From: Rheum nobile
Lineage: Eukaryota; Streptophyta; Magnoliopsida; Caryophyllales; Polygonaceae
Direction of reading: 5' to 3'
Length of the DNA stretch: 64,000 nucleotides
Assembly: GCA_027886185.1 (NCBI GenBank)
Contig: WOAB01000109.1
Span: forward strand, 9,528,501 to 9,592,500
Shown here one piece after another: positions 10,026 through 20,601 of this stretch. A program made the translations under genes and the position numbers. The first letter of the stretch is position 1, and every line of letters begins with the position of its first letter. Below the pieces are notes generated by a model. The model was not told where the DNA came from, made no database searches, and saw only the letters and a program-made list of their open reading frames with translations.

Positions 10026-12150
10026 TTGCTTCTGTCTTATCGTCGGGTAGAATGCCGTCTTTTAACCACCTGATGTAAGGTAGCATCCAGTCATCATCAG
10101 CGTTGATGATGTTCTCTTCGGGTCGGTCGCCTATTTCCATGGCGACGAGTTCTTCAAGTGATGTTGTTAACTCGACGGATGTCCTTGGGATGGCTGGCGT
10201 CATGATGTGGGCCAATGGTATATGTGGAAATTCTTTCGGGTCTAGGACGGATCCTAAATTGGCGAGTACGTCAGCTTGGGAGTTAAGGTCCCTGGGTACC
10301 TGTCGGATGTTGAATGTCTGGAATTGTCCAATTAGCTTCTTGGCTACCTCCAGGTAGGCTATCATTCTGGTATCTTTGGCAGTGTACGACCCCTGTATTT
10401 GGTTCACGACCAGCAAGGAATCACAAACGACTTTGATCTCCCGGACCCCTAGGTCGCGGGCTAGGATGAGTCCGAATATGAGTGCTTCGTATTCAGCTTC
10501 GTTGTTAGTTGCATCCCACTCACATCTGACGGCTTGAGCTATCTTGTCCCCTTGTGGTGATTTCAGCACGACCCCAAGCCCCGATCCTCTGGTGTTCGAT
10601 GCCCCATCTGTGTGGAGCTCCCATGTACCTGTCTCGTCTGTCACGAGTAGTTGAGTTGCTTCTTTTGCGGCTTCTTGCTCTAGGGTCGGACTAAAATCAG
10701 CCACAAAGTCGGCTAAAGCTTGCGACTTGATCACTGTCCTGGGCTCGTACTCAATGTCGTAACCACTGAGGTGTATGGCCCATTTGGTCATTCGTCCTGT
10801 GAACTCGGGTTTCCTCATGATCGCTCTCATGGGATGATTAGTGCGAACAGTAATAGTATGGGATTCAAAATATGGTTTGAGTTTATTTGAAGCCATTATC
10901 AATGATAGCACGAGCTTTTCAAGTGACGAATACCTCACTTCGGCTGATAATAGCGTCCGACTGAGGTAGTATATTGGCGACTGTTTGCCATCCTCCTCTC
11001 TGACCAGTACAGCGCTTACGGCCGACTCTGACACTGCAAGATAAAGGAATAAGGGCTCATCTTCTTTAGGTTTGGTCAGTAACATGGGACTGGCCAGGTA
11101 CTCTTTGAGGTTCTGGAACGCTGCTTCATGTTCTTTCGTCCATTGAAAGGACTTGTTCTTCTTGAGCGCGTCGTGGAAGGGTTTGCATTTGTCGGATGAT
11201 TTGGAGATGAATCTGTTCAGAGCTGATATCCGACCTGTGAGCTTCTGTACGTCTTTGACACATTGGGGGGATCGGAGGTTGAGGAGAGCCTTGATCTGTT
11301 CTGGGCTGGCCTCTACTCCTCTTTGTGTCACCATGTATCCTAAGAACTTCCCTGACGACACTCCAAAGGAGCATTTAGTAGGGTTCAGTTTCATGTTGTA
11401 CCTTTTGAGCACCTCAAAGCTGTCGCGCAGGTGGTCTATGTGATCTTCTTTCTTTTTGGATTTGACCAACATGTCATCGATGTAGACTTCCATCGTGTCT
11501 CCGATTTGGTCTTTGAACATTTTGTTGACTAGTCGTTGATATGTGGCCCCTGCATTTTTCAGACCAAAGGGCATTACTTTGTAACAATAGATACCTTGGC
11601 TGGTGATGAATGACGTTTTTCCTTGGTCGTCAGGATCCATGAGGATCTGATTGTAGCCGCTGAAAGCGTCCATGAAGGTTAGCATTTCGTGCCCCGCTGT
11701 GGCGTCGACCATGGCGTCGATATGGGGTAGAGGAAACGAGTCTTTGGGGCAAGCCTTGTTGAGGTCTGTGAAGTCGATACAGACTCTCCATTTGTCATTC
11801 TTCTTCTGGACTAAGACCACGTTGGCTAGCCATTCAGGATAGTGGACTTCTCTGATTTTTCCTGTTTTCAATAAGCTTTTGACCTCGTCGTCGACTATTT
11901 TGTTCCGCTCGGGAGTGAACTTCCTGCGTTTTTGCTTAACAGGGGGATGAGATGGATCCACATTTAATTTATGAGTAATAACGTTGGGAGATATTCCGAC
12001 CATATCCTCATGCGACCATGCGAAACAGTCGGCATTGGTCCTGAGAAAATCGAAAAGTTGTTGTCTGGTCGAGTCGTCCAGATCCGACCCGACCCTTACC
12101 GTTTGGCTTGGCTTTGAAGGATCTAGTGCGATCTCGTCGAGTTTCTCCAT
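9958..12150 (-). pseudogene. Tat pol: reverse transcriptase, RNase H and second (archaeal-type) RNase H
   Basis: This is a 730-codon open segment. Residues about 110-290 are RT (KWRVCIDFTDLNKACPKDSF, catalytic YIDDMLVKS, KCSFGVSSGKFLGYM). Residues about 350-470 are the Ty3/gypsy RNase H-like connection, and residues about 510-640 are a second RNase H (WELHTDGASNTRGSGLG, NNEAEYEALI, VVCDSLLVVNQ, LNSQADVLANL). The second domain defines the Tat lineage. The frame is continuous with gag-pro upstream apart from a TAG at 12196-12198. It then fuses out of frame into integrase residues at about 10023, adding a short aberrant tail. Confidence 0.9.
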
Positions 12151-12195
12151 TTTCGGTTCAACGTATCGACTAGGTCCTTCGCCGTTCTGTGATTG

Positions 12196-13137
12196 CTATG
12201 CGGTCTTGTGTTCGACTGCATTCTTCATGGAAGCGACGTAGCATTCCTTTGCGGTCTTTTGATCTCCTTTGATTTCTTGAACTCCCCATTCAATGGGGAA
12301 TTTGATAACTTGATGATATGTTGAAGGTACTGCCTTCATAGCGTGTATCCACGGCCTGCCAAGAATACAATTATAGGGAGACGGGCAGTCTAAGACTAAG
12401 AACTTCACCTGTTGGTTGACTCCTCCAGCGTATGTGGTCAGAATGATTTCACCAGTCGTGTGTTTAACCTCACCGCTGAACCCGACCAGTGGGGTCGACT
12501 TCTTGATTAGGTCGTTCTCAGTCAAACCCATTTCCTTAAGAGCGTCAAGGGTCAAGAGATTTGTCGAGCTCCCTATATCGATTAGTATTCTCCGTATTAA
12601 GCAATTTCCAATGGACAAAGAGATTACCAGACCGTCGTGGTGACCGTCCGACCCGTCGGAGTCGGACTCGTCGAAAGTGACCGTCGGAAGGTCGGAAATT
12701 CTCCTCGGCTTGAATTCCGACGCTTCGGGCTTGTCGCCTTTGCTTTCTCTGGCGTGTCTCTTGGCCGCGGAGTACGTGTTCCCACACATGTCCGATCCTC
12801 CTGAAATGGTATTGACAATTTTTTTATGGACCGAAGATGGGGGTTTGTTCTGTCTTACCTGATCTCGGCATTCCATGGTGGCTTTTGCCCGTTCCGAGAT
12901 GATGTCGTGTAGGAGCCCCTGTGAGAGCAGCCTAGCGACCTCCTTTCGCAGGGCGATGCACTCGTCGGTCGAATGACCGTGGTCGCCGTGGAATTCGCAC
13001 CATCGACTCATGTCCTTCTTCATGTCCGGTCGGTCGCTCTTTCGGGGCCATCTTACGTCTTTTCCATACTTGTCGAAACTCTTGACGAGCTCCGATACGG
13101 AAATATTGAAGTTATAAGATTGGATTCTGGGAGGCAA
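12196..13137 (-). pseudogene. Tat gag C-terminus and aspartic protease
   Basis: This 313-residue open segment is in the same frame as the gag segments above it and the pol segment below. It begins in late Gag (CEFHGDHGHSTDECIALRKE, a degenerate CHHC-like finger typical of Tat). Residues about 170-290 are the protease: DGLVISLSIGN, LIDIGSSTNLLTLDAL (active site, DIGSS), then NCILGRPWIHAMKAV. It is closed by TAG at 12196-12198. Confidence 0.85.
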
Positions 13138-13158
13138 CGCAGAACCGCCTCTCCATTC

Positions 13159-14445
13159 CTATGACCTGTCTTGGAAAGAGTTTACCTGATTTGGTTTGTT
13201 TCGAGTACGAGAATAGGGATGTGGACGTCTGTCTCGACGGTTGTCGGAGGAATGTTTTCGATCTGATGGATCGGGTCCGCGTGAGGCTTTACGCGACTCA
13301 CGATCCTCTTCCAAAATTACCTCGGCCATAGTTTTGGCCTGAATATCTTCGAAGCTTTTGCATGGGTACATCGTAATCTCGTCGTAGAGATTGTTGTCTT
13401 TGACTAAGCCTTGTCGGAAGGCTTCGATAGACGTTGTGACGTCACAGTGGGGGATTCCCACTTTCTCTTTGCTGTACATGTTAAGATAATTCCGGAGAGG
13501 TTCGTTGTACCTTTACGTGACTCGGTAGAGGTCACTCGATTGTCTCTCGTGTTTCCGACTGTTGGCGAACTGACTCTTAAAAGAGTTGACCAGATCCACA
13601 AATGATGCGATCGTTCCCTGAGGCAGACGCATAAACCAAGTTAGTGTGGGACCCGCGAGGGTTGTGCCAAAGCTTTTGCACATGACGGCCTCGCGGCTCT
13701 CCCTTGAAACAGATGCAGCCATTAGCTTTTGTTTATAGAGAGAGATATGGTCATCTGGATCGGTGGTGTCGTCGAACGTCGCCATGTTGGGGAGATGGAA
13801 CTTCTTGGGGATCTCGACCCTTGCGATTTCTTCGACGAACGGGGATTCTTCGAATCCGCCGGACGCTTCTCTCTCGATCGGTTGCGGGACTCTTGGGAGC
13901 ATGTTGAAGCGATCGTCGATCGTCTTCATATGTCGGTCGAGTGTCTGCTGGAAAAGAGCCATGATATCTGGCGGATGGGCAACCTGTGGTTCGTCGATTC
14001 GGGGCCCAACAGACCCGATCGGTGTGGAAAAGGTGACATGGTTAGTCGAAAATGGATTAGCGAAAGGAGTTCGAGACGTACCCTCAGTGTGTCCAGGACG
14101 CCGTACGCTCGGAGGCATTGGCTCGATGTTATCCATGTCGAGGCGTGTTCGGACGCCGCCGTGGACGGGCGCGTTCCTAGATCCTGAAGCCCCTGATTGT
14201 ACCTGCGACTTAACAGACTCATTTTCACGAGTTAGTTACGCGATCTCGGCTTCGGATTGGGTTGACAAAACGGCTAGGGCTTCAGTTTTTTGACGTTGTT
14301 GGGCTAGTTCCTCTTGAAGGGCGGCCATTTTTTGAGAGAGTTCTTGGAACTGGGTTGGAGTAGGATTTTCGGTTGGGTTTTCTGTAGTTTGGGTTTCGTC
14401 TCTGAGACGTGGTTCTTGATTGTCGGTAGGAGGGTCGATAGTCAT
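13159..14445 (-). pseudogene. Tat gag, N-terminal and capsid part with three stops
   Basis: One frame runs from the Met at 14445 (MTIDPPTDNQEPRLRDETQT) with only single-codon interruptions: TAA 14236-14238, TAA 13513-13515 and TAG 13159-13161. The N-terminus has a coiled coil (LSQKMAALQEELAQQRQKTE). The capsid region reads FHLPNMATFDDTTDPDDHIS to FMRLPQGTIASFVDLVNSFK, a Retrotrans_gag domain. The frame continues past the second stop into YSKEKVGIPHCDVTTSIEAF. No frameshift is needed. Decay by point mutation only suggests a moderately young insertion. Confidence 0.85.
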
Positions 14446-14480
14446 GGTTGGGAAGTTTCGGAAGGATGATCGGCAAGTAG

Positions 14481-14497
14481 CCTCACGGTGGGTGCCA
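14481..14497 (-). promoter_or_regulatory. Tat primer binding site
   Basis: On the minus strand TGGCACCCACCGTGAGG begins three bases after the 5' LTR. Starting with TGG, it can pair with a tRNA CCA end. It resembles the TGGCGCCCACCGTGGGG site that I recall as tRNA-Arg type in Tat-lineage elements (from memory, not checked). Confidence 0.7.
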
Positions 14498-14500
14498 AAT

Positions 14501-15174
14501 TGTTTTGGGGCGAAAAGATCGGACGACCTAAATCGCCTTAGACGGGGTAACTAGTCGATCGGGTGACAGAAAACAATCCAAACCAAGCCAAAAATAGATA
14601 AACACAGAATAAATATATAATAGCGTGATGATCTTATTAGATGTCGTGTGAATCAGACTGAATCGTGATACAACTTATCGTTATAAAACCAGAGATCGAG
14701 TGGGACTCGACCGGCGACTTGTGAGTGGCGATCGGCAGGGATCTGGCGTAAGCAACCGTCAGTGAGCTAGGTTGAGAGCGAGAGTGCTATTCTGGTGTGT
14801 TTTCTGAGTAAGAATGCTTGTCCCCCTTTGCGTAATCGTGTGTGTTGCTTCTTATCTCTTTCGTCGTCCCCATATGGTAAGTCTTCAATCCTTGTTGCCG
14901 TAATGCTTCTTGGCCGTATATTCCGTCTTCAATGCTCGGAGTGATGGCGAAGATTACACCATTAAACCTCCGTGATTATGGTGGTTTGAATGTTTGCAGC
15001 CGTTGCGCGATCCGGGCATTAAATGCGTGGCGAGATCCTTGCGATTCTATCGGATGATACTCGACCTGAGAAGTCTCGTCGGCTCCGCCGGGCTTTTCCT
15101 CTGTTCTTCCGATCTGCAGTGGGCTTAAGCTCGATCCACTTGATCCGTCTTCTCTGGAAAATCCAGGCCCAACA
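14501..15174 (-). repeat. 5' LTR of the Tat element
   Basis: This LTR equals the left one in length (674 bp). Counted differences are scattered and mostly transitions, with no indels. It is followed by TATAA (15175-15179), matching the TATAA before the left LTR. Confidence 0.95.
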
Positions 15175-15179
15175 TATAA

Positions 15180-15601
15180 TATATGAGATCTTATATTTTG
15201 ATCTTTTCGGATTGCAAAAGGAAACAAAAGAAAACGGTCTAAGTAATAAGAATATCACAAGTGTGATCTTTAGAGATAGGAGAGAGAAGATAAGATTTGA
15301 TATCTTATAAGAAAATTCGGTTAACTTAACTAAAAAGCAAAATCTAGCAAACAAGGAAACTCTATCCACGCGTGAAACAAGGAAACAAAATATTCTAGCA
15401 TGCAAGATAACAAATTACCTAACACATCAAAACTTAGGGAAGAAGAAAAAAAATTCGGCCAAGAATTATCTTGTAGAAACCGATTAGGTGTTGCAAAGAT
15501 GGAAACTTTGATTTTTCTCAAGATCTTACGAAAACAAACGATGGGGGTCAAGAAAAAAAATTGTGAACAAGATGTAAACTTGAGTTCGTGACTTACAAGA
15601 C
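15180..15601 (-). other. Untranslated leader of the chromovirus-like element (part 2)
   Basis: This AT-rich stretch resumes after the Tat target duplication and leads to the primer binding site. It holds no convincing coding frame in either direction. Confidence 0.6.
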
Positions 15602-15619
15602 TGTTGGGCTCTGATGCCA
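15602..15619 (-). promoter_or_regulatory. Primer binding site of the chromovirus-like element (initiator-Met tRNA type)
   Basis: On the minus strand TGGCATCAGAGCCCAACA starts five bases after the LTR end. It differs by one base from the common plant TGGTATCAGAGC site for initiator tRNA-Met. This shows that the LTR at 15625 onward is the 5' LTR of the element whose gag and pol lie at 1-5300, on the other side of the Tat insertion. Confidence 0.75.
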
Positions 15620-16780
15620 GTTGATGTGTTCTTGCCTCCGATGACAAGCTAATTGTCAAAGGCGACACCTTTGGATCTTGTCTTGGGCGAGAAGTCACGT
15701 TGTCTTGCACGAAAGGTTGACAAGATGGTGGCGAAGCGAACCCGGTGGAGGTGGTCTGGAAGATCGCGGTGTCGGCGAGGCTGAGCGTCACGTTGAGTGT
15801 CCCAACATCGAAAACGACGTCGATGGCGAAGGCGATGGCGAACGCGATGGAATTGGTGGCGATGGTGGACGCGATGGATGGGGCGACAGGATTGTAACAC
15901 CCACGATTTATATCGGTAGTGCCATACGCTAGTGACCTCGGACGTTACCGTTCAAAGCCACCCTAGGCTTTAATCGGAACAATTAAACTTAAATGCGTAT
16001 ATATATTAATTGAAAGATTAAACAGTGGAAGGCATTTGTATGTGAAACTCAACTCTTTTATTAAAAGATCTCTCATCAAACGAGAGTAGCGTCTTTACAA
16101 CAGAGTAAAAATTTCAGCGGAAGACTTATAAATTACACAGCGGAAGACTTTTAAGAATCAACCTATAACTTCGCTAGGTTATAAAGATATATTAAAGTAA
16201 TATTTAACAACTTAAAACACTGACACTTAAATCTTCGTCTGCAAGCCTCTTCTTCTTCGACTGGTTACTTTGACTTCGGGAACCAACCACTGATGTGCCG
16301 TATAGGACGGATGACACCAGCCAACCATTCAAGGAATAAAACCTGGTTGGTTAGTCTAATGAAAGACTATGCAAGGGTGAAAACATAATGGTTCTAGTGA
16401 TCGCAACTGTTTACTTTCATTGTCCCTCGAATAATAATCGAAGGAACGATATATAACCCAGAATTTCCACGGAATGATTAGTATTTAGATATGTTTTGAA
16501 AGGAAGATTCCAAAGGAATTGAGTCTTATGGAAAAGTATGACAATTGTTTGGGAACGTTATAGTTTCATACAAGCGTTTAAAAATGACTTGATCATTTGG
16601 GTCCATGACCAACCTCACCGCACAATGCGAATTCAGATTGGAAAGAAAACTTACTCTAACCGAAGTCCAGGCGAGTTTCCAAGTTGTACTTCTCGCCCGA
16701 GGGTTCATTAATTATGTGCCTACCCGCACTTATCTTATCTAAATTTCAAAACGGATATTCATGTTAAAGCTTTTTAATAT

Positions 16781-16910
16781 GATCTCGAGTAACTACGAAA
16801 GTTTACGATATCGAGTGACTACAAAGGTTTACGATCTCGAGTGACTACGAAAGTTTACGATCTCGAGTAACTACGAAAGTTTATGGTCTCGAATGACTAC
16901 GAAAGTTTAC
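16781..16910. repeat. 26 bp tandem repeat, five units, inside the solo LTR
   Basis: The unit GATCTCGAGTGACTACGAAA + GTTTAC repeats five times with one to four substitutions per copy and no indels. Confidence 0.85.
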
Positions 16911-17813
16911 GATCTGGAAAGCATTTAGAGGCTGGGTCCACTAATACTGAGTTATAAAGAAACGATTAATCCTCATAAGGAATTAACGTTCCTACGAATA
17001 CTCGTGCTAATCTAGCATTAAAGTTTACATTTAAATCCACAACAAAACCATTACGGTCATTAACAAGTATAATAGCGTTGTTTCTAGCAATATATACAAC
17101 CTACTATAATATCATATTTTAATCACGTTATTTATAAAATCTGTTCCTAAACAAAAACAACAGTTCACTTCGATTTAATTAACAACTAAAAGCAATTGAT
17201 AATTAATGGAACATGGAATGATTAAGCAAGAGCGAACCGCCACTTGCCTTAGTCTAGACAAACGATTGAGCGACGACGGGTTTCTAGGTCCGGAATGGGA
17301 ACGGAAGTCGGATTACAGATTCCTACGACGACGATCCACAACGAAACCCTAGGTTAGATTCGACAATAAAATGATACGAATCTAAGAAAGAACGAACGAA
17401 ATCGAAAGAACGAAAGTCCCGCCCGAGACCGAATTGTCCACGACCACGATCGCGATTGCCAAGGCAATCCGCGGTCGCGGCCGTCGAGGACTTCGTCCGC
17501 GAGTGTCAAAGACAGCGGCCGCGGACGCGGCCGACCTTGTCACTGCCGCGGTCGCGGCCATGAACTCCGGCAACCCAAAACGAAGAAAACTCATCGGCGA
17601 CGACTCGAAAGGGCTCGATACGAGGGGGCTTTGACTCCTGACCTCCTTGCGCCTCCAAAGCACCACTCCAAGGCCACCATGACAACCAACGAAGGCTCCG
17701 ACGCCGCCTCAAAAATTCCGATGAGGGCTTGAAACTCCGCCGAGCAAGAAAATCGAGAGAGAGAGAGTGAGGAGATCTGGTTTGAGTGCCAAAAACCTCC
17801 CAGAATCAACCTC

Positions 17814-17821
17814 TATTTATA
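17814..17821 (-). promoter_or_regulatory. TATA box of the 2.35 kb solo LTR
   Basis: TATAAATA on the minus strand in the context GGCTATAAATAGAGG. The related copy has the same box at 26122-26129 in the same context on its own coding strand, which supports function as the LTR promoter. Confidence 0.6.
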
Positions 17822-19734
17822 GCCAAGGAGAGGAGGCCATCCCCGACCAGATCAACGGCGAGTCAGGCGATCAATGGCGGCACGAACGACGAGGCTCGGA
17901 AGACGAAGCGTCGCTGGCGTGTTGCACTTTTCCGCGATCGCGGAAAATTCATGTGCCCAGCTTCGCTGTGCCCTATTATTTCGCGGTCGCGGAATTGCCC
18001 TTTTCGCATCTGTTTGCCCGGGAAAAGGTTTGGCGTGGGTTTAAACCCCGGATTATATATATTTGTACCCGAACAAATATTCTAAGCTTCCAAAATACAT
18101 CGAATGTATATTCCAAGGCTCAGGGAATTATTACAGAGATTATGCGAGTTACAGAAATTCCAAACTTCTCCGAAAGAGACACGATTACAGAACGAGGGTT
18201 GGGAAAATTACCCAAATACCCTTACTAAAATGAGGGGTATTACATGGATAGCGATGGCGGAAGCGATTTGATGAGGGATAGATGACTTGAAAAGACAAGT
18301 CTTTGGTGTCGTAGCGTCGACTGCGGATAAAGGAAGATGCGAAGGAAGACTGGCTTGAGGGTTCAAGCAATTGCCGTAGCGTCGGCGGCGGAGGGAATGG
18401 GGATGCGAAGATAGAGGGTGACGTCCGATCAAGGGAAGGAGGATAAACACTCTACTTGAAACCTTGATTAAAATTGAACGTGCTAAAACCAATAACATAG
18501 TTTGACTTAAATACTAGGAAGAGACATCGGATGGGCCGAGTCGAGCCTAGTGGGCTAGCCCATGCAAGCATGCAAAAGGCACAAACCCAAAAATAGAAAT
18601 GACTATAAAAGGAAACTATCTAAAAAGCAATAATAACAAATATAGAAAGTGTCTCAAAAAGAACGCGGCGAAAGCATGGATGAAAACACCGTGAGGAATG
18701 ACGACGAAGGGTCGATGGTCTCGCGAGTGGGTGCACGTGATGCCGGCTGCGATGATCGCGATGTTTCGATGCCGATGGTGGCGAGGACGACGAGTCTTGG
18801 GTTGGCGTCTGGGCTTCCTTGGCCAGCGACGACGCATGCGACAAGTGACGCGATGGCGTCCGCGATGGGTTTGGACCTAGACCTTATCACTGGGCCCTCT
18901 GAGCGAAGGCTCATGGCTTCTTCCTCGTCTTGGGCCGTCATGGGAGGCATGGTCACATCAGTGTACTAGTGGGCTTTAGCGGCCTACCTCGTTGCTTCTT
19001 GGGAGTTATCCCTTCCATATCTTTGTTTGTGTACTCCCATGAAAAAGGATGTCTTTTAGTGCTATCTTTGTTTGGAGCTCCAATTGGTCATCCCTTATGC
19101 CTCACAATAGCCGGCTCTTACAGACTGGTCCCCCGCAAGCGATGTCGTAAAGTCGCGAGACACATTTTTCTTGATCATCTGCTGACAGATTGGGGAACTG
19201 ATCCGTATAAAATTGATCCATCAAAGATCTCGCGACTATGCGCTTTACCTCAGCCTCACCTTTGTCTTGCACTTCTGACAAACTCAATCGTCTCCAAAAC
19301 GGATGCAATGCTGAAGGCTTAATAGGGATTGAACTCGTCACATATCTAGCGATGTCATGCACACACGACAATCCATCTATCATCCTCATCTGGCATGTGC
19401 AGGTATTGTCATAAAATGGATTTTCTCCTTTTATGTATTCCTCAGTCAAGCGGTCAAGTGCAACCTTAGATACTTTGTACTTCAACATCTTGAAAACATC
19501 AGCCCCTGTCACAAGCGTCATCATGTTCTGTGCACTCTCGTTGAAGGTCCCCTTGATTTCCTTAACTTGGTTACCCATCTTTGAATGATATTGACCGAAT
19601 ATCGTGTCTAGACTGCCATGTGGAGTAGTCAAGAAGTCTTTCAAACTAGAGTGTACTCCTTCAACCCTATATTTAGTACAAAAGAGTTTAAAGTTTGATC
19701 ATACGAGATCTGTCTGTTATCTGCATAAATTGTT

Positions 19735-19860
19735 TGTCACGTATGGACGCACTTCATACGTCACAGACGAAACTCTTTCATCTGTGACGTGTGGATTCCA
19801 TCCATACGTGACGGACTAGAAATCTTCGTCCGTCATGTATGAAGTGCATCCACACGTGAC
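19735..19860. repeat. TGACG-rich palindrome in intron 3 of the MULE gene
   Basis: This inverted repeat has arms of about 37 bp (TCACGTATGGACGCACTTCA against its complement near 19840) with a second smaller palindrome nested inside. It lies wholly in the 306 bp intron 19667-19972. CGTCACG/CGTGACG recurs six times. It is related in sequence to 22346-22484 and 23025-23140. Confidence 0.7.
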
Positions 19861-20601
19861 ATGCCCCTTATGTAAATAATAGAAACAGAAAGCTATGCAG
19901 ATAACATAAAGCCCCCAAAATATAGCAAATGAGTGAATACAGAATGCAGTACAGATTAGACAATGCACTAACTTGTTTGTCGTTGACGTTCCAAGCGTGA
20001 AAACAGTATATGTCCAAGCTGACACGAGTCTTTCCATATACGGGATCAACCAGCTGGTTCTTACATATTGAGTCAGACGTGGCCAAACCCTCCATTCCGA
20101 CTCAATTCTATGCAACTCCATATCGTACTCGGGTACAGTTGTTTGCTTGAATAAATTATAGTACGTATTTACAAACCTTGTACCCAAGCTTTTATCCTTC
20201 ATCTCCTTCCTAGCATGGTCCTCTATGTTCTTCTTCCCATGGCGCCTATAGATGATAGACTTGACACTTGGAAAAAGTCTACCTAACGCATTCATCAAGG
20301 CCTTTTCACGATCTGTCACTAGGCATGTCGGTGTTACTTGACACTTTTTGCACATTTCAAGAAGTTGGCGTGCAGCCCACACATAGTTGTCTTCTTTCTC
20401 ATGTTGTAGAAATGCCCCCGCCACATAATAGTTCTTCCATGTAGACGTGACTCCTATTATTTCGAGGAAAGGCAAGTCATACCTGCACAAGTAGATGTGT
20501 CGTGCATAATGAATAAACATATCAACAAGTAGATGTAGCATGTAGATGTGTTATACTAACTTGTTAGTGCTGTATGTGGAATCTAGCAAAAGGACGTACG
20601 G

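Larger units (their letters stand above)
5625..15174 (-). mobile_element. Complete Tat-lineage Ty3/gypsy retrotransposon with an antisense gene
   Basis: Two 674 bp LTRs (5625-6298 and 14501-15174) start TG and end CA and are flanked by the 5 bp target duplication TATAA (5620-5624, 15175-15179). About 15-16 differences between the LTRs are visible by eye (about 2.3 percent). The coding strand is minus. The primer site (14481-14497) abuts the right LTR, and gag-pol runs 14445 to 9330. The presence of a second RNase H after the first places it in the Tat lineage (established for Tat/Ogre/Retand). Between pol and the 3' LTR lies a spliced gene on the opposite strand. Gag-pol has four in-frame stops and an integrase deletion, so this copy is not autonomous. 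Confidence 0.95.
15893..18244 (-). mobile_element. Solo LTR, 2.35 kb (family shared with 25788-41166)
   Basis: The segment begins TGTAACACCC and ends GGGGTATTACA, a TG...CA pair with short inverted termini. Flanks are AGGAT (15888-15892) and TGGAT (18245-18249), a 5 bp duplication with one mismatch. No internal direct LTR pair, primer site or gag-pol is present. On the minus strand it has a TATAAATA box (17814-17821), and its sequence aligns by eye in opposite orientation with the 25788-41166 copy, for example around GCAAGTGGCGGTTCGCTC. It contains a 26 bp tandem repeat and a GC-rich block at 17440-17560. It probably formed by recombination between two LTRs. Confidence 0.75.
1..18960 (-). mobile_element. 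Chromovirus-like (CRM-type?) Ty3/gypsy retrotransposon, 3' end off window
   Basis: From high to low coordinates on the minus strand the order is LTR (15625 to about 18960), tRNA primer site, gag, protease, reverse transcriptase, RNase H and integrase zinc finger, which is Ty3/gypsy order. The 3' part of integrase and the 3' LTR lie before base 1. The element is split by a hAT-type MITE (3840-4272), a complete Tat element (5625-15174) and a solo LTR (15893-18244). Reading frames are broken by several shifts and stops, so it is not autonomous. The RT and linker sequence (PEETKELQRQ, YFDDILVYS) look chromoviral, and an LTR-encoded polyprotein tail suggests the CRM lineage; the lineage is an inference. 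The outer LTR end is placed at a CA dinucleotide near 18960 and cannot be confirmed because the partner LTR is outside. Confidence 0.85.
15625..18960 (-). repeat. 5' LTR of the chromovirus-like element, split by a solo LTR
   Basis: The LTR starts TGTGTTCTTGCC at 15625 on the plus strand, is cut at 15892 and resumes at 18250 with no loss, giving about 980 bp. The outer end near 18960 is set by a CA (minus-strand start TGATGTGACC) and is provisional. The minus frame at its outer end (18956-18654) encodes TAQDEEEAMSLRSEGPVIRS, like the tail of chromoviral polyproteins, implying that in an intact copy the pol frame runs into the 3' LTR. Confidence 0.65.
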
